64,000 bases of DNA from Paraspadella gotoi (Eukaryota; Chaetognatha). The stretch is from assembly GCA_051294375.1 (NCBI GenBank), contig CM119270.1, positions 14,854,046 to 14,918,045 of the forward strand, written 5' to 3'. The position numbers were made by a program, and so were the translations under genes. Shown one piece after another: positions 46,396 to 59,861 of this stretch; the first letter of the stretch is position 1, and each line of letters starts with the position of its first letter. The notes beneath the pieces are model-generated. The model worked only from the letters and a program-made list of their open reading frames with translations. It was not told where the DNA came from and searched no databases.

Positions 46396-46441
46396 GTTGT
46401 TGTTGTTGTAGTTGTTGTTATTGTCGTCTCCTCCATCAGGG
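46396..46441 (-). other. Possible short first coding exon in an AAC repeat
   Basis: On the - strand an ATG (46441) opens MEETTI plus a Thr run ending at the strong donor GAG/GTGAGT (phase 2). The Thr run comes from an ACA trinucleotide repeat. No matching next exon could be identified. Confidence 0.2.
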
Positions 46442-46580
46442 GAGCGGTTTGTAAGTGCGAGTCGATATGCGTCGTGGAAGAAGAGATTTTTATTCCAGAA
46501 GTGATTTTCGTGGGTTGAATCAATTTACGTCGATCATTTTACTGTTAAGAACGAAATTTCGTGGTTCATTAGTGAATACT

Positions 46581-46628
<48 letters not shown>

Positions 46629-46641
46629 AGAAAGAAAGAAA

Positions 46642-46681
<40 letters not shown>

Positions 46682-46714
46682 AGAGAAAGAAAGAAAAAGA
46701 AGAAAGAAGAAAGC

Positions 46715-46758
<44 letters not shown>

Positions 46759-46760
46759 AA
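46581..46760. repeat. GAAA microsatellite
   Basis: About 180 bp of gaaa units with small slips. A - strand frame running in from 46847 carries a Leu run encoded by a TTG repeat and a fine donor CAAG/GTAAGT near 46764, but there is no in-frame upstream ATG before the Leu run. Confidence 0.95.
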
Positions 46761-46808
46761 CTTACCTTGTAAAAAAATTTTCAGTCTTGCAGGTTTCATT
46801 GACGCAAA

Positions 46809-46845
46809 CGACAACAACAACAACAACAACAACGACGACGACGTC
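46809..46845. repeat. CAA/CGA trinucleotide repeat
   Basis: caacaa units followed by cgacga units. Confidence 0.9.
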
Positions 46846-47766
46846 AAAACAATGACGCAGACGCCGTTTTTTTTTTCGGTTCCCAGCGGCGTCGCGAAAT
46901 GTTGAGTGGCGCCGGTTTTAAGGCGTCGCTAATGGAACGGCGCCGAAGTGACCTTGGAAAGAGGCTAACGTCGTCACTCTTCAGGAACAGGCGCCTGACA
47001 GAGAGTGGTCAGTCGCGCCTTCCCGACGCCTGGTAAGTTACCAGGCGCCATCGAAACTTCCGCTTTTTGGTCCAAGTGCGTTTCTGAGGGGGTCAAAACG
47101 TATATTATGCTATTATACATATTTTTTTGCTCTATTTATTTTAAATTTTTAATATTAAATTTTTTGTGATGTATTTTTTTTCAAAATTACATACAGTACA
47201 CTACGTAATATTTTTTTCAAAAAAATATTAATTCACCAGTACAGACAATATCATAACATTTTTTTTTAATTTTTCGACTGTCTCATATTATTTTAAATAC
47301 GTAGCAGTTTATTTTTTCAAAAAAGGTTTCATATTAATAAATAAATCAATCAAATACTTTAATCGAAAATAAATTTAAAAAAACAGAAAGCAAAATAAAA
47401 ACGAGAAAAATATGGGCGACTTTTTTTTTTTCTTCTAAGGTCCATCTAAGGTCCACCTTGCTTATATATCTATCAATAAATAATTTTTTTAAAATAACAG
47501 ATACCTATAAAGCTAGTTAAATTTGCTCAAACTATTTCAGAATCACGAAAAAAATTACAGAAAAAAAAAAGCAAAAACTTGTTCCCGATTTATTTCCTAA
47601 TACTCACCAATAGCGAGAAGCTGAGTTTCTCCAGTTAATTTTTGTCAAACAATTTTTTTTTCCCAGAAATTCAGAGGAAAACTTCTTTCGACGAACGAAG
47701 CAAAAAAAAGGAAATGATTTTGTTTTCGAAAAACTAATCCCCGAAAAGGAGACGGGGAACCACTGG

Positions 47767-47985
47767 GGGAAACGACGACGATGAGAACGACGACGAATGA
47801 GACGACGGTGAAAACGACGACGACGACGACGACGATGACGAAGATGAGGATGACGACGTCGGTGAAGACGACGATGACGACGACGATGAAAAGGACCCGA
47901 GCGGCGACTATTACGAAACGAAACGAATAATCGGAACAATAGAGAACGACGACGACGACGACGATTACGACGACGATAACGACGA
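47767..47985. repeat. GAC-rich trinucleotide repeat
   Basis: About 220 bp of gacgacgat-like units with interruptions. All frames are open for over 100 codons because the unit lacks stop codons, so coding is not implied. Confidence 0.9.
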
Positions 47986-49400
47986 AGTCAATTGATTCCT
48001 TTGCGGACAATCGTGGCGGCGGTAAAAAAAAAACGGGAACGTCATCAAAATATAAAACGAAATTAAATAAAAAGAAAAAATGAAAATATTAAAAAGACGA
48101 GGCGCAAATAAGTGAAATGAAAACCAAATGAAAAAAAAAGAAACGTGTCTGGCGAGATTAAAGCCAGGCGCGTGTCGTTCGGATTTGTAAATTTGTTTGG
48201 ATAATGAGTTAATATTTTATATAACAAAAACTTAGTTTAATTCTGAAAATTTTACGTGTTCGGTTAAAAAGACTTTTTTTCTTCCATGATTTATTGTTTA
48301 CGTCGTCAGGGTGTTTTAGAGGATTTTTTATGCCCGGGCGGTATTATGAGAAAACCATTTTCGTTTGAGTGAATTTTTTACAAGAATATTATTTAAATAT
48401 TCTGAAGAGTTACACAAGAGAGGATAAATATGTATAAAAAGAAAATTATATAGGATAAAATTGTTAAAATGAATATTGAATATTTTTTTTAGATTCACAT
48501 TATGTACTATATAAAATTATATATAATAGTTAACGTTAAATACTGACTCGGATATTGTTCACGATTTTCCCAAAAAATATATTTCTGTGACTTAACGTAT
48601 AAATTAATTTTTTGAACCAGTCATAAACCATCTTTATAATTTCACCTCCCCCAAGATTAAAACATTATAACCTAGACACGTGCGTTCACCAAATAAGCGC
48701 GTGATTATACGCATGCGAGCTAAAGGCGGTGACTGCATTGCACGTGAGCGCGGTAGGTTTTAATAGGAGAGGCGGTGGAGAATTACGATTGCATATTGAT
48801 AAGAAAGGAGGAAAAAAAAAAGAGAGAGATTTAAATTCTGAAAATTTTACGTGTTCGGTTAAAAAGACTTTTTTTCTTCCATGATTTTTGTTTACGTCGT
48901 CAGGGTGTTTTAGAGGATTTTTTATGCCGGGCGGTATTAGAGAAAACCATTTTCGTTTGAGTGAATTTTTTACAAGAATATTATTTAAATATTCTGAAGA
49001 GTTACACAAGAGAGGATAAATATGTATAAAAAGAAAATTATATAGGATAAAATTGTTAAAATTTTTTTTATTGTTTTATTATATTACATATGTATATATA
49101 AATTATATATAATAGTTAACGTTAAATACTGACTCGGATATTGTTCACGGATTTTCCCAAAAAATATATTTCTGTGACTTACGTATAAATTAATTTTTTG
49201 AACCAGTCATAAACCATCTTTATAATTTCACCTCCCCCAAGATTAAAACATTATAACCTAGACACGTGCGTTCACGCAAATAAGCGCGTGATTATACGCA
49301 TGCGAGCTAAAGGCGGTGACTGCATTGACACGTGAGCGCGGTAGGTTTTAATAGGAGAGGCGGTGGAGAATTACGATTGCATATTGATAAGAAAGGAGGA

Positions 49401-49724
<324 letters not shown>

Positions 49725-50410
49725 AAATAATTATCATGTTATTACATACTTAAAAATGGAAAAGCAGAAATAAAATGACTATAAATAAACGGGAAAATAA
49801 TAATAAAAAGGGAAATGAAAAAGAAAATGAAAGGAAAAAAAGTAAATAAGAAAAGAAAGAAAAGGAAAGGAAAGATTGGGACTTTGAAGGATTTGATTGA
49901 CGCGTGGACGAAGCTGAGGGGAGGCATGAGGACCGAAGAATAAAAGGAGAGAAAGGGAAAAGAGAGAAAAAAAAGGAAATAAAATGAGAGGAAAAAAGAG
50001 AGAAGAAAAAAAGATTTATGGTGACGAGGGAGAAAGATGAAAAAGAAAGACGTGGAAGGAGAAAAGAAAAAAAGAAGAAAAAATGCGACATTGAAAAGAA
50101 AGAGATTGCCAAGGACCTGAGTTTGTCGAGGTTAAAAAGAAAGAAAGGAAGAAAGAAAGAAAAGAAAAGAAAAGAAAAGAAAAGAAAAAAGAAAGAAAAG
50201 AAAAGAAAGAAGAAAAGAAAAAAAGAAAAGAAAAGAAAGAAAAAAAGAAAGAAAGAAAGAAAGAAAAGACGGAAGGAAAGATTGAGAGAAAGCCAGAAAT
50301 ATTGTCGTCTTGCTAAAACTTCCCTCGATCGTTTTTCGATTAATTGTTGTCAAAGAAAAAAGTGTATCGAGTTCCGTATTTTTTTTAATTCGTCAGACTT
50401 CCGATTCATT

Positions 50411-50503
50411 ATGTTTCGAGTGACGCATCTAAATCTCTTCGCTGTAACCGTCGTCTTAGCGACCCTCATTTTCACTCGAGTGTCTACATTAATAAGTCTT
50501 TAG
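50411..50503 (+). other. Small hydrophobic ORF conserved in the array copies
   Basis: ATG opens 30 codons (MFRVTHLNLFAVTVVLATLI, then a short polar end), repeated exactly at 52126-52218 and frameshifted by a one-base loss near 54714. It looks like a signal anchor, but length and context do not support a gene. Confidence 0.15.
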
Positions 50504-51258
50504 GCATCAACACGCGATGATTATTATTGCTACTTGATGCTTGACAGAGATTTCGAAATCTGAAGATCTGAGAATCTCATTTTTCTTTGACGGTAATAAG
50601 TCTTGTGCGCGAAATGTTTCATAGGAAAAAACTCAAAAAACGGATCAGTGCTGAACATTTTTGAGTATTTTTCGCCGACATTGTCGATGCATACATCACG
50701 CTGTAATTTCTTTTGTATGAATCATCACTGCCCTTCCTCCACCGCGCAATAAAAAGACGACACTCTGATAATATTTAAAACGGTGTTCCCGTTCGGGGGA
50801 AAACAATTTACTCAGACTATAATAATTTTTATACTTTATAGTTTTTTTATAATTTAGCTTAATCAATGTAGTCGTCCTTGCTCGATCATCATAATCACCG
50901 TCGCCGTTTCGCCGCTTTTTCCATCGAAATCGTCGTCGTCGTCGTCGTCGATTATCGTCGTCATCTTTCCAAATCCCCCGTCACGGTCGCCGCTTCTTCC
51001 CGACGCCTGATCTCTCATCAGTATTCATGTTTATTGTAACCCACAAAAAAAAATGTATTTTTTTTTCTTCACGCGTCGAACACTCCCCCCCCCTCATAAC
51101 TTTAACCTTCGCGCAGCGTCCTTTAAATTTACCCCTGATTTTCCACCCCCCCTCTTAACCCCTTAAACCCCTACACCCCTCGCTCCCCCCCTTATTTCCC
51201 TCCTTTTCGATTCTCTTTTCGAAGATTTTTTTTTTCTTTTTTCTTCTTTTTTTGAAAT

Positions 51259-51395
51259 ATGAAATATTCATTGTATTCGAGATTCGTTTTAACGGAGCTG
51301 AACTTCGAGGTTACGAATTATTTTCTGCGGAAAAATCTCGAGGATTTCCAGGCAGAATTGGAAACGCGCTCTACTTTTCTCTGCTTGCAAAGCTT
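51259..51395 (+). other. Short ORF at the right edge of block B
   Basis: Reads RFVLTELNFEVTNYFLRK and onward for about 50 codons. The copies at 52980 and 55514 carry one-base insertions that break it. A fossil exon or a chance frame; no domain is recognised. Confidence 0.15.
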
Positions 51396-51841
51396 GCAAA
51401 GAAAGAAAGAAAGAAAGAAAGAAAAGAAAAGAAAAATAATTATCATGTTATTACATACTTAAAAATGGAAAAGCAGAAATAAAATGACTATAAATAAACG
51501 GGAAAATAATAATAAAAAAGGGAAATGAAAAAGAAAATGAAAGGAAAAAAAAGTAAATAAGAAAAGAAAGAAAAGGAAAGGAAAGATTGGGACTTTGAAG
51601 GATTTGATTGACGCGTGGACGAAGCTGAGGGGAGGCATGAGGACCGAAGAATAAAAGGGAGAAAAGGGAAAAGAGAGAAAAAAAAGGAAATAAAATGAGA
51701 GGAAAAAAGAGAGAAGAAAAAAAGATTTATGGTGACGAGGGAGAAAGATGAAAAAGAAAGACGTGGAAGGAGAAAAGAAAAAAAGAAGAAAAAATGCGAC
51801 ATTGAAAAGAAAGAGATTGCCAAGGACCTGAGTTTGTCGAG

Positions 51842-51985
51842 GTTAAAAAGAAAGAAAGGAAAGAAAGAAAAGAAAAGAAAAGAAAAGAAAAGAAAAGAAA
51901 AGAAAAGAAAAGAAAAGAAAAGAAAAGAAAAGAAAAGAAAAGAAAAGAAAGAAAAAAAGAAAGAAAGAAAGAAAGAAAGAAAGAC
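51842..51985. repeat. GAAAA microsatellite within block B2
   Basis: aaaag pentamers. The equivalent tracts in B1 (50140-50280) and B3 (54400-54520) differ in length and purity. Confidence 0.95.
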
Positions 51986-53901
51986 GGAAGGAAAGATTGA
52001 GAGAAAGCCAGAAATATTGTCGTCTTGCTAAAACTTCCCTCGATCGTTTTTCGATTAATTGTTGTCAAAGAAAAAAGTGTATCGAGTTCCGTATTTTTTT
52101 TAATTCGTCAGACTTCCGATTCATTATGTTTCGAGTGACGCATCTAAATCTCTTCGCTGTAACCGTCGTCTTAGCGACCCTCATTTTCACTCGAGTGTCT
52201 ACATTAATAAGTCTTTAGGCATCAACACGCGATGATTATTATTGCTACTTGATGCTTGACAGAGATTTCGAAATCTGAAGATCTGAGAATCTCATTTTTC
52301 TTTGACGGTAATAAGTCTTGTGCGCGAAATGTTTCATAGGAAAAAACTCAAAAAACGGATCAGTGCTGAACATTTTTGAGTATTTTTCGCCGACATTGTC
52401 GATGCATACATCACGCTGTAATTTCTTTTGTATGAATCATCACTGCCCTTCCTCCACCGCGCAATAAAAAGACGACACTCTGATAATATTTAAAACGGTG
52501 TTCCCGTTCGGGGGAAAACAATTTACTCAGACTATAATAATTTTTATACTTTATAGTTTTTTTATAATTTAGCTTAATCAATGTAGTCGTCCTTGCTCGA
52601 TCATCATAATCACCGTCGCCGTTTCGCCGCTTTTTCCATCGAAATCGTCGTCGTCGTCGTCGTCGCGATTATCGTCGTCATCTTTCCAAATCCCCCGTCA
52701 CGGTCGCCGCTTCTTCCCGACGCCTGATCTCTCATCAGTATTCATGTTTGATTGTTAAACACCAAAAAAAAAATGTATTTTTTATTTTCGTTCACGCGTC
52801 GAACACTCCCCCCCCTCATAACTTTAACCTTGCGGCAGCGTCTTTAAATTTACCCCTGATTTTCCACCCCCCCTCTTAACCCCTAAACCCCTACACCCTC
52901 GCTCCCCCCCTTATTTCCCTCCTTTTCGATTCTCTTTTCGAATATTTTTTTTTTTCTTTTTTCTTTCTTTTTTTGAAATATGAAATATTCATTGTATTCG
53001 AGATTCGTTTTAACCGGAGCTGAACTTCGAGGTTACGAATTATTTTCTGCGGAAAAATCTCGAGGATTTCCAGGCAGAATTGGAAACGCGCTCTACTTTT
53101 TCTCTGCTTGCAAAGCTTGCTTGCTTGCTTTCTTGTTTTCGTTCCTTTTTTTTTTCCTTTGATTCTTTTCCTTTATTTTTCTTTCGTTTTCTTTTTATTT
53201 CTTAGATTCTCACTTTTCTTAAAAAAAGAGAGAGATTTAAATTCTGAAAATTTTTACGGTGTTCGGTTAAAAAGCTTTTTTCATTCCATGATTTTTGTTA
53301 GTACGTCGTCAGGGTGTTTTAGAGGATTTTTTATGCCCGGCGCGGTATTAATGAGAAACCATCTTTCGTTTGAGTGAATTTTTTACAAAATATTATTTAA
53401 ATATTCTTGAAGAGTTACACAAGAGAGGATAAATATGTATAATAAAAAAATTATATTAGGATAAAATTGTTAAAATTATGTTTTATATTGTTATTATTAT
53501 ATTAATATGTATATATAAATTAATATATAATAGTTAACGTTAAATACTGACTCGGATATTGTTCACGGATTTTCCCAAAAAAATATATTTCTGTGACTTA
53601 CGTATAAATTAATTTTTTGAACCAGTCATAAACCATCTTTAAATTTCACCTCCCCCAAGATTAAAACATTAAACCTAGACACGTGCGTTCACAATAGCGC
53701 GTGATTATACGCATGCGAGCTAAAGGCGTGACTGCATGACCGCTGAGCGCGGTAGGTTTAATAGGAGAGGCGGTGGAGAATTACGATTCATATTGAAAGA
53801 AAGGGGAAAAAGAAAGAAAGAAAGAAAGAAAAAAGAAAGAAAAGAAAGAAAGGAAAGAAAGAAAGAAAGAAAGAAAAAGAAAGAAAGAAAGAAGAAAGAA
53901 A

Positions 53902-53937
<36 letters not shown>

Positions 53938-55860
53938 AAAAGAAAGAAAGAAAGAAAGAAAAAGAAGAAGAAAAGAAAAAGAAAAGTAAAATAATATCAT
54001 GTTATTACATACTTAAAAATGGAAAAGCAGAAATAAAATGACTATAAATAAACGGGAAAATAATAATAAAGGGAAATTGAAAAAGAAAAATGAAAGGGAA
54101 AAAAAGTAAATAAGAAAAGAAAGAAAAGGAAAAGGAAGATTGGGACTTTGAAGGAATTTGATTGACGCGTGGACGAAGCTGAGGGACGGCATGAGGACCG
54201 AAGAATAAAGGAGAAAAGGGAAAAGAGAAGAAAAAAGAGAAATAAAATGAGAGGAAAAAAGAGAGAAGAAAAAAAGATTTATGGTGACGAGGAGAAAGAT
54301 GAAAAAGAAAGACGTGGAAGGAGAAAAGAAAAAAGAAGAAAAAATGCGACATTGAAAAGAAAGAGATTGCCAAGGACTGAGTTTGTCGAGGTTAAAAAGA
54401 AAGAAAGAGAAAGAAAAGAAAAGAAAAGAAAAAAAAAGAAAAGAAAAGAAAAGAAAGAAAAGAAAAGAAAGAAAAGAAAAGAAAAGAAAAAGAAGAAAAA
54501 AGAAAGAAAGAAAGAAAGACGGAAGGAAAGATTGAGAGAAAGCCAGAAATATTGTCGTCTTGCTAAAACTTCCCTCGATCGTTTTTCGATTAATTGTTGT
54601 CAAAGAAAAAAGTGTATCGGAGTTCCGTATTTTTTTTTAATTCGTCAGACTTCCGATTCATTATGTTTCGAGTGACGCATCTAAATCTCTTCGCTGTAAC
54701 CGTCGTCTTAGCGACCTCATTTTCACTCGAGTGTCTACATTAATAAGTCTCTTTGGCGATCAACACGCGATGATTATTATTGCTACTTGAGATGCTTGAC
54801 AGAGATTTCGAATCTGAAGATCTGAGAATCTCATTTTTCTTTGACGGTAATAGTCTTGTGCGCGAAATGTTTCATAGGAAAAAAACTCAAAAAACGGATC
54901 AGTGCTGAACATTTTTGAGTATTTTTTCGCCGACATTGTCGAGCATACATCACGCTGTAATTTCTTTTGTATGAATCATCACTGCCCTTCCTCCACCGCG
55001 CAATAAAAAGACGACCACTCTGATAATATTTAAAACGCTGTTCCGGTTCGGGGGAAAACAATTTACTCAGACTATAATAATTTATAACTTAATAGTTTTT
55101 TTAATAATTTAGCTTAATCAATGTAGTCGTCCTTGCTCGATCATCATAATCACCGTGCCGTTTCGCCCTTTTTCCAGTCGAAATCGTCGTCGTCGTCGTC
55201 GTCGGATTATCGTCGTCATCTTTCCAAATCCCCGTCACGGTCGCCGCTTCTTCCCGACGCCTGATCTCTCATCAGTATTCAATGTTTATTGTAACCCACA
55301 AAAAAATGTATTTTTTTTCTCTCACGGCGTCGAACACTCCCCCCCTCATAACTTTAACCTTCGCGCAGCGTCCTTTTAAATTTACCCCTGATTTTCCACC
55401 CCCCCTCTTAACCCCTTAAACCCCTACACCCTCCGCTCCCCCCCTTATTTCCCTCCTTTTCGATTCTCTTTTCCGAAGATTTTTTTTTTCTTTTTTTCTT
55501 TCTTTTTTGAAATATGAAATATTCATTGTATTCGAGATTCGTTTTAACGGAGCTGAACTTCGAGGTTACGAATTATTTTCTGCGGAAAAATCTGCGAGGA
55601 TTTCCAGGCAGAATTGGAAACGCGCTCTACTTTTTCTGCTCTGCTCAAAAGCTTGCTTGCTTGCTTTCTTGTTTTCGTTCATTTTTTTTTCCTTTGATTC
55701 TTTTCCTTTATTTTTCTTTCGTTTTCTTTTTTATTTCTTAGATTCTCACTTTTCTTAAATTATTTATTTTGGGTTTTTTTTTAAATTTCTTTCTTACTTG
55801 TTTTTTTTTTTTTTTGGTAATTAGCCGGTCTTTTGCTCTTTTAAATTTTTTTTCCTGGAC

Positions 55861-55885
55861 NNNNNNNNNNNNNNNNNNNNNNNNN
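55861..55885. other. Assembly gap of exactly 25 N
   Basis: Just right of the segmental array. Confidence 0.98.
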
Positions 55886-56142
55886 TGGATTCATTTTATT
55901 TTCAGTAATTCGCTCTTTTTGTCCGATCCATCTGTCCTCTCCTTATTTCTTTTCTTCTCTACCTTTCTTTATCTTTCTTCTCTATATCATTTCTTTTTCA
56001 CTCCTCTTTTTCGTCCTCCTTTTCCTCTCTTTCTTTTCTCGATTGTTTTGAGATCAACAAACAAAAATTGGGGAGAAACAATGAATTTTTTTCGGCGCCG
56101 AATTCACGAAAAAGAGACAGCGGCTTGTCAAGGACACGAGCG

Positions 56143-56180
<38 letters not shown>

Positions 56181-56434
56181 GAGAGAGTCCTGCGATGGTG
56201 CCAAACAAAAGAGTGGTCGTCTCGTTCTGACCAGATAGCCATGAATATTCTTTTCAAGCGAATATTTATTTTAGAATTAAAAAATCGGGGGTGATTTTAT
56301 TATGTCTTTTGTCTCTTTTTATCGTCGTCGTCATTGTCGTTGTCGTCGTCAAATTTGTCTTAAACGATCTAGATTTAGTTTCTCTCGATCGTGAAACGGG
56401 TCAGGGACGAGAGCGAGAGAGAGAGAAAAGAAGA

Positions 56435-56470
<36 letters not shown>

Positions 56471-56621
56471 NNNNNNNNNNNNNNNNNNNNNNNNNNNNNN
56501 NNNNNNNNNNNNNNNNNNNNNNNNNNNNNNNNNNNNNNNNNNNNNNNNNNNNNNNNNNNNNNNNNNNNNNNNNNNNNNNNNNNNNNNNNNNNNNNNNNNN
56601 NNNNNNNNNNNNNNNNNNNNN

Positions 56622-56655
<34 letters not shown>

Positions 56656-57393
56656 CCCCTCGTTTCTTGCAAATCCCTTTTCCGATCTTTTATCTGACGT
56701 CTGTCGTCGTTGTCATTGTCTTTGTCGTTGTCGTTGTTGTTTTTGTCGATTTTCAATTTATCCATCGTTGTTTGTTGTTCTTCGTCGATTGATTTGACGA
56801 ATCGTTTTGTTATTATACTTGTGATCGGAAATTACGTTCCATCGTGATGTGGTTATCCGATAACTAAAAATAGAAGAAGATTGACCTTTTTTTTTCAAAA
56901 GTTACTTTTCTCACATATGATTTACAAATAATTTACAATTACTATTGATTTTTTTGTGAAGTTTCCAAAAAAATACCGCGAAATAAAAATGAGGAAAAAA
57001 TTCGTTCGAAATTTAAAAAAATGAGCAAACGAAAAAAGAAGTAAAATGTGAGGTAGAAAAAAATGTTCTTTTGAAACAACCAAGCTGAAAAGCATTTAAA
57101 CTATCAAAACAACGTACTCCAGTCAATTAGCACCCTGGAGCTAACTTAACGACATTTCAAATCCCGAAAAAGTGACGACGACGACGACGACGAACGACGA
57201 CGACGACGACGAGACTCGCGACTGACAATGACTCCCGCTGTCCGTACCTGGCGACCGGACAGAACGGATTCGGACCAACGGATTCTTACAATTACGTCCG
57301 TTCGTTTTGTCCCCCGATTTCAAAGGAAAGTGGAACGCGTCCTTCCGCCCAAACGCAAACTTACTCTCCTTTCTTTTCTTTTCTAATTCTATT

Positions 57394-57429
<36 letters not shown>

Positions 57430-57766
57430 NNNNNNNNNNNNNNNNNNNNNNNNNNNNNNNNNNNNNNNNNNNNNNNNNNNNNNNNNNNNNNNNNNNNNNN
57501 NNNNNNNNNNNNNNNNNNNNNNNNNNNNNNNNNNNNNNNNNNNNNNNNNNNNNNNNNNNNNNNNNNNNNNNNNNNNNNNNNNNTTTTTGTTCGTTTTCAG
57601 TTCTTTTCTCTCTTTTCAATTTCAGAGGAGGAGGAGGAGGAGGAGGAGGAGTAGGAGGGGATAGGGGCATCTGTGGGTCAAAATTCGAGGCGTGAAGGAC
57701 TTTTTTTCCAAGTCTTACCTTTTTTTCTATTCTTTAGTCTTCTAATTTGATAATTTTGATAACATT
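55886..57766. other. Gene-free stretch with GA, CT and GTC repeats and two gaps
   Basis: GA tract 56143-56186; CT tract with 151 N at 56471-56621; GAC tract 57170-57212; CT tract with 154 N at 57430-57583; GGA tract 57625-57652. No exon supported. Confidence 0.65.
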
Positions 57767-57782
57767 TTGCCTAATATAACAA

Positions 57783-58081
57783 CGAGGCCAACGAAATTTT
57801 CAAATACGACAACTTCAACGACAACTACAACAACGACGCCAACGCCAACAATAACGACAACAACCACAACGCCAACAACCACGACGACGACTACGACAAC
57901 GCCAACAACAACGCCAACAACGACAACGTCAACAACAACGACAACGCCAACAACGACTACAACCCCGCTGAAACCGATCCCGGGAACGAACGTTTATTAT
58001 TCCAACGCGGATTTGTTGAAAATAATGATGAATCTGGAGAAGAAATTTCCTCATCGAGCTCATTTATATACGATTAGATAG
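57783..58081 (+). CDS. Thr-rich linker plus possible start of an M14 carboxypeptidase domain (fragment)
   Basis: One frame runs through an ACN repeat (Thr/Pro-rich, mucin-like) into unique sequence PIPGTNVYYSNADLLKIMMN, then KFPHRAHLYTI, and stops. M14B-type metallocarboxypeptidases begin with Y-x-x-Y/S...LL...P....LYSIGxS, which this resembles over about 28 residues. The zinc ligands (HxxE...H) would lie in later exons that I cannot find, and the stop falls exactly where Gly is expected with no GT donor. It is a pseudogene fragment, a damaged exon or chance similarity. Confidence 0.27.
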
Positions 58082-59484
58082 AGAGTCAGATATTTTTTTA
58101 ATGGTCAATTGAAATTTTTTTTTTTTAGGTTCTTTATTAACTTTATTAACTTTATTAAATTTTTTTAAATGGCCACTGTCTTTTATTTAAAGTTTAAATA
58201 ATCACAGATACAGAAGCGATCACAGAAAAATTTTTTTAGACAGGCATTTTTAAAAAAATTCCTTAATTCAGGTAGTTTTTTTCTTTTTTTAATATATATA
58301 TAATTCTTGACTAATCCAACTATTTTTTTCTGATGGTCATAGCCTTTTTTCGTAAATTTTTTATGTTTGTATTTGCAATACAAAAATTTATATAAAAACT
58401 GAGTTCTGATTACACATTCTTTGTCAGTTTGCGCTTCTAGTTGAAACTGAAATTGTTGCATAGAATATTCGACAAAACATTTGTTTCTGTCCTTTCCGCC
58501 TCTCTCTCTCTCTCTCTTTAAGTGAAAGGTAAGGACAGTTGTCATTTTCTTTATCATTTTGAATTCCGGTGGAATTAACGGGAGAAGCATGGAAGCTTAG
58601 CATGGTCGTTGTCATTGCCACTCTCACTATCACCGAAGTAAAGCACCAACAACCTTTTCTTTCATTTCAGAATCATTGAAGATGAATTAGTAGGTGATGG
58701 CAATCCTGTTCATTTGAACAGCTTGTCTATTGAAGGTTCCTTAACAAAAATGTTTTCATGGCTCCTTAAATAATAATTTTTTTTTCTGATAGATTAATTT
58801 TTTCCGGCTCAAAGCTTTTTAAAAGGTTCCCGAACCAATTCGGATTTTTTTTTTTCTTTTTTAATAATTCATTTATTTTTTATCTTTTGCAAACTTTAAT
58901 ATTTTTTTCTTTTTTAAAAACTAAATCTTTTTAATCAATATTTTAATATACACATTTTTATATCTTTAACCTAAATATTTTTTTTAATTTAAGGCTAACA
59001 TTCTTTTTTAGATTCCTATATTTGTGGCGAACGGTCGCTAAACTCCAGAACGGAAATGGATGGCGTCGATTATATTAAATATTTAAATTAATATTAAATT
59101 GTTTTTTATGAAAACTTATGTTGTTTTTCAAGGTTTTTTGCCTAACCAAAATATTATTTCTACTTTTGCCAATGGTTATTTTTTTTAATTTTTTATTCGA
59201 AGCAATACATTTTTTTCTGATGACCAATATCACTTTTTGGTTCGCAATACAAAAATACAAAACAAAACCGTGTTCAATTTAACATTTTATATAGCTATCT
59301 CATACTTAGTTAAAATAAAACGTAAACTTGTCATCAATAGCTACAAAACTATTTGTCTCTTTTCTACCTTATTTTTCTACCCTCTCCCATTCTCACTCTC
59401 TCTCTATCTCTCTCTCTCTCTTTTCAAGATTTCTCTCTAACGACGTGTAGATCAACTAAAAATTAAAAACCTAACAATTAAACT
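58082..59484. other. No supported gene
   Basis: AT-rich, T-homopolymer-rich sequence with short CT tracts near 58500 and 59395. No domain-bearing frame. Confidence 0.6.
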
Positions 59485-59490
59485 TTTATT
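59485..59490 (-). terminator. AATAAA polyadenylation-type signal for SPAG16
   Basis: TTTATT on + reads AATAAA on the - strand, about 277 bp after the SPAG16 stop. Confidence 0.35.
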
Positions 59491-59766
59491 TACATACAAA
59501 TTTATATAAATATTCAGTACAATTTACATTATAAATAATAGAACACCAAAGCAATCGTATTGGTTCAACTTAATCATGATTCCTTTGATAAAAAAACAAA
59601 TTTTCCGTCGAAAACGTCGCCTTTCGTCGTCGTCGTCGTCGTCGTCAGCAACCAAAGATCGTAATAATGTTCATCGCTTCTTGATGATCACTGATTATAT
59701 TTCGCTCCTAAGCCACCCTGTAACTTCGCGAGGACCACACCTCCACTCCACACCCACTCCACTCTT

Positions 59767-59861
59767 CTATGACCACACCGCGACGTTGGCGTCGTTTCCA
59801 CCGGAAACTAAAAAATCTCCAGAGATGTCGAACCTAACGCACTGGACGCTGTCCTCGTGAC
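59767..59861 (-). CDS. SPAG16: SPAG16 last exon
   Basis: Acceptor cgttcag; GT completes the Gly of GHEDSVQCVRFD. It encodes the final WD repeat (GDFLVSGGNDANVAVWS) and ends in TAG at 59769-59767. Confidence 0.93.

Noticed and set aside
47604-48010. Frames of over 110 codons rich in Arg/His, Val or Asp/Thr
   Set aside because: All arise from the GAC trinucleotide repeat; the frames are open on both strands at once.
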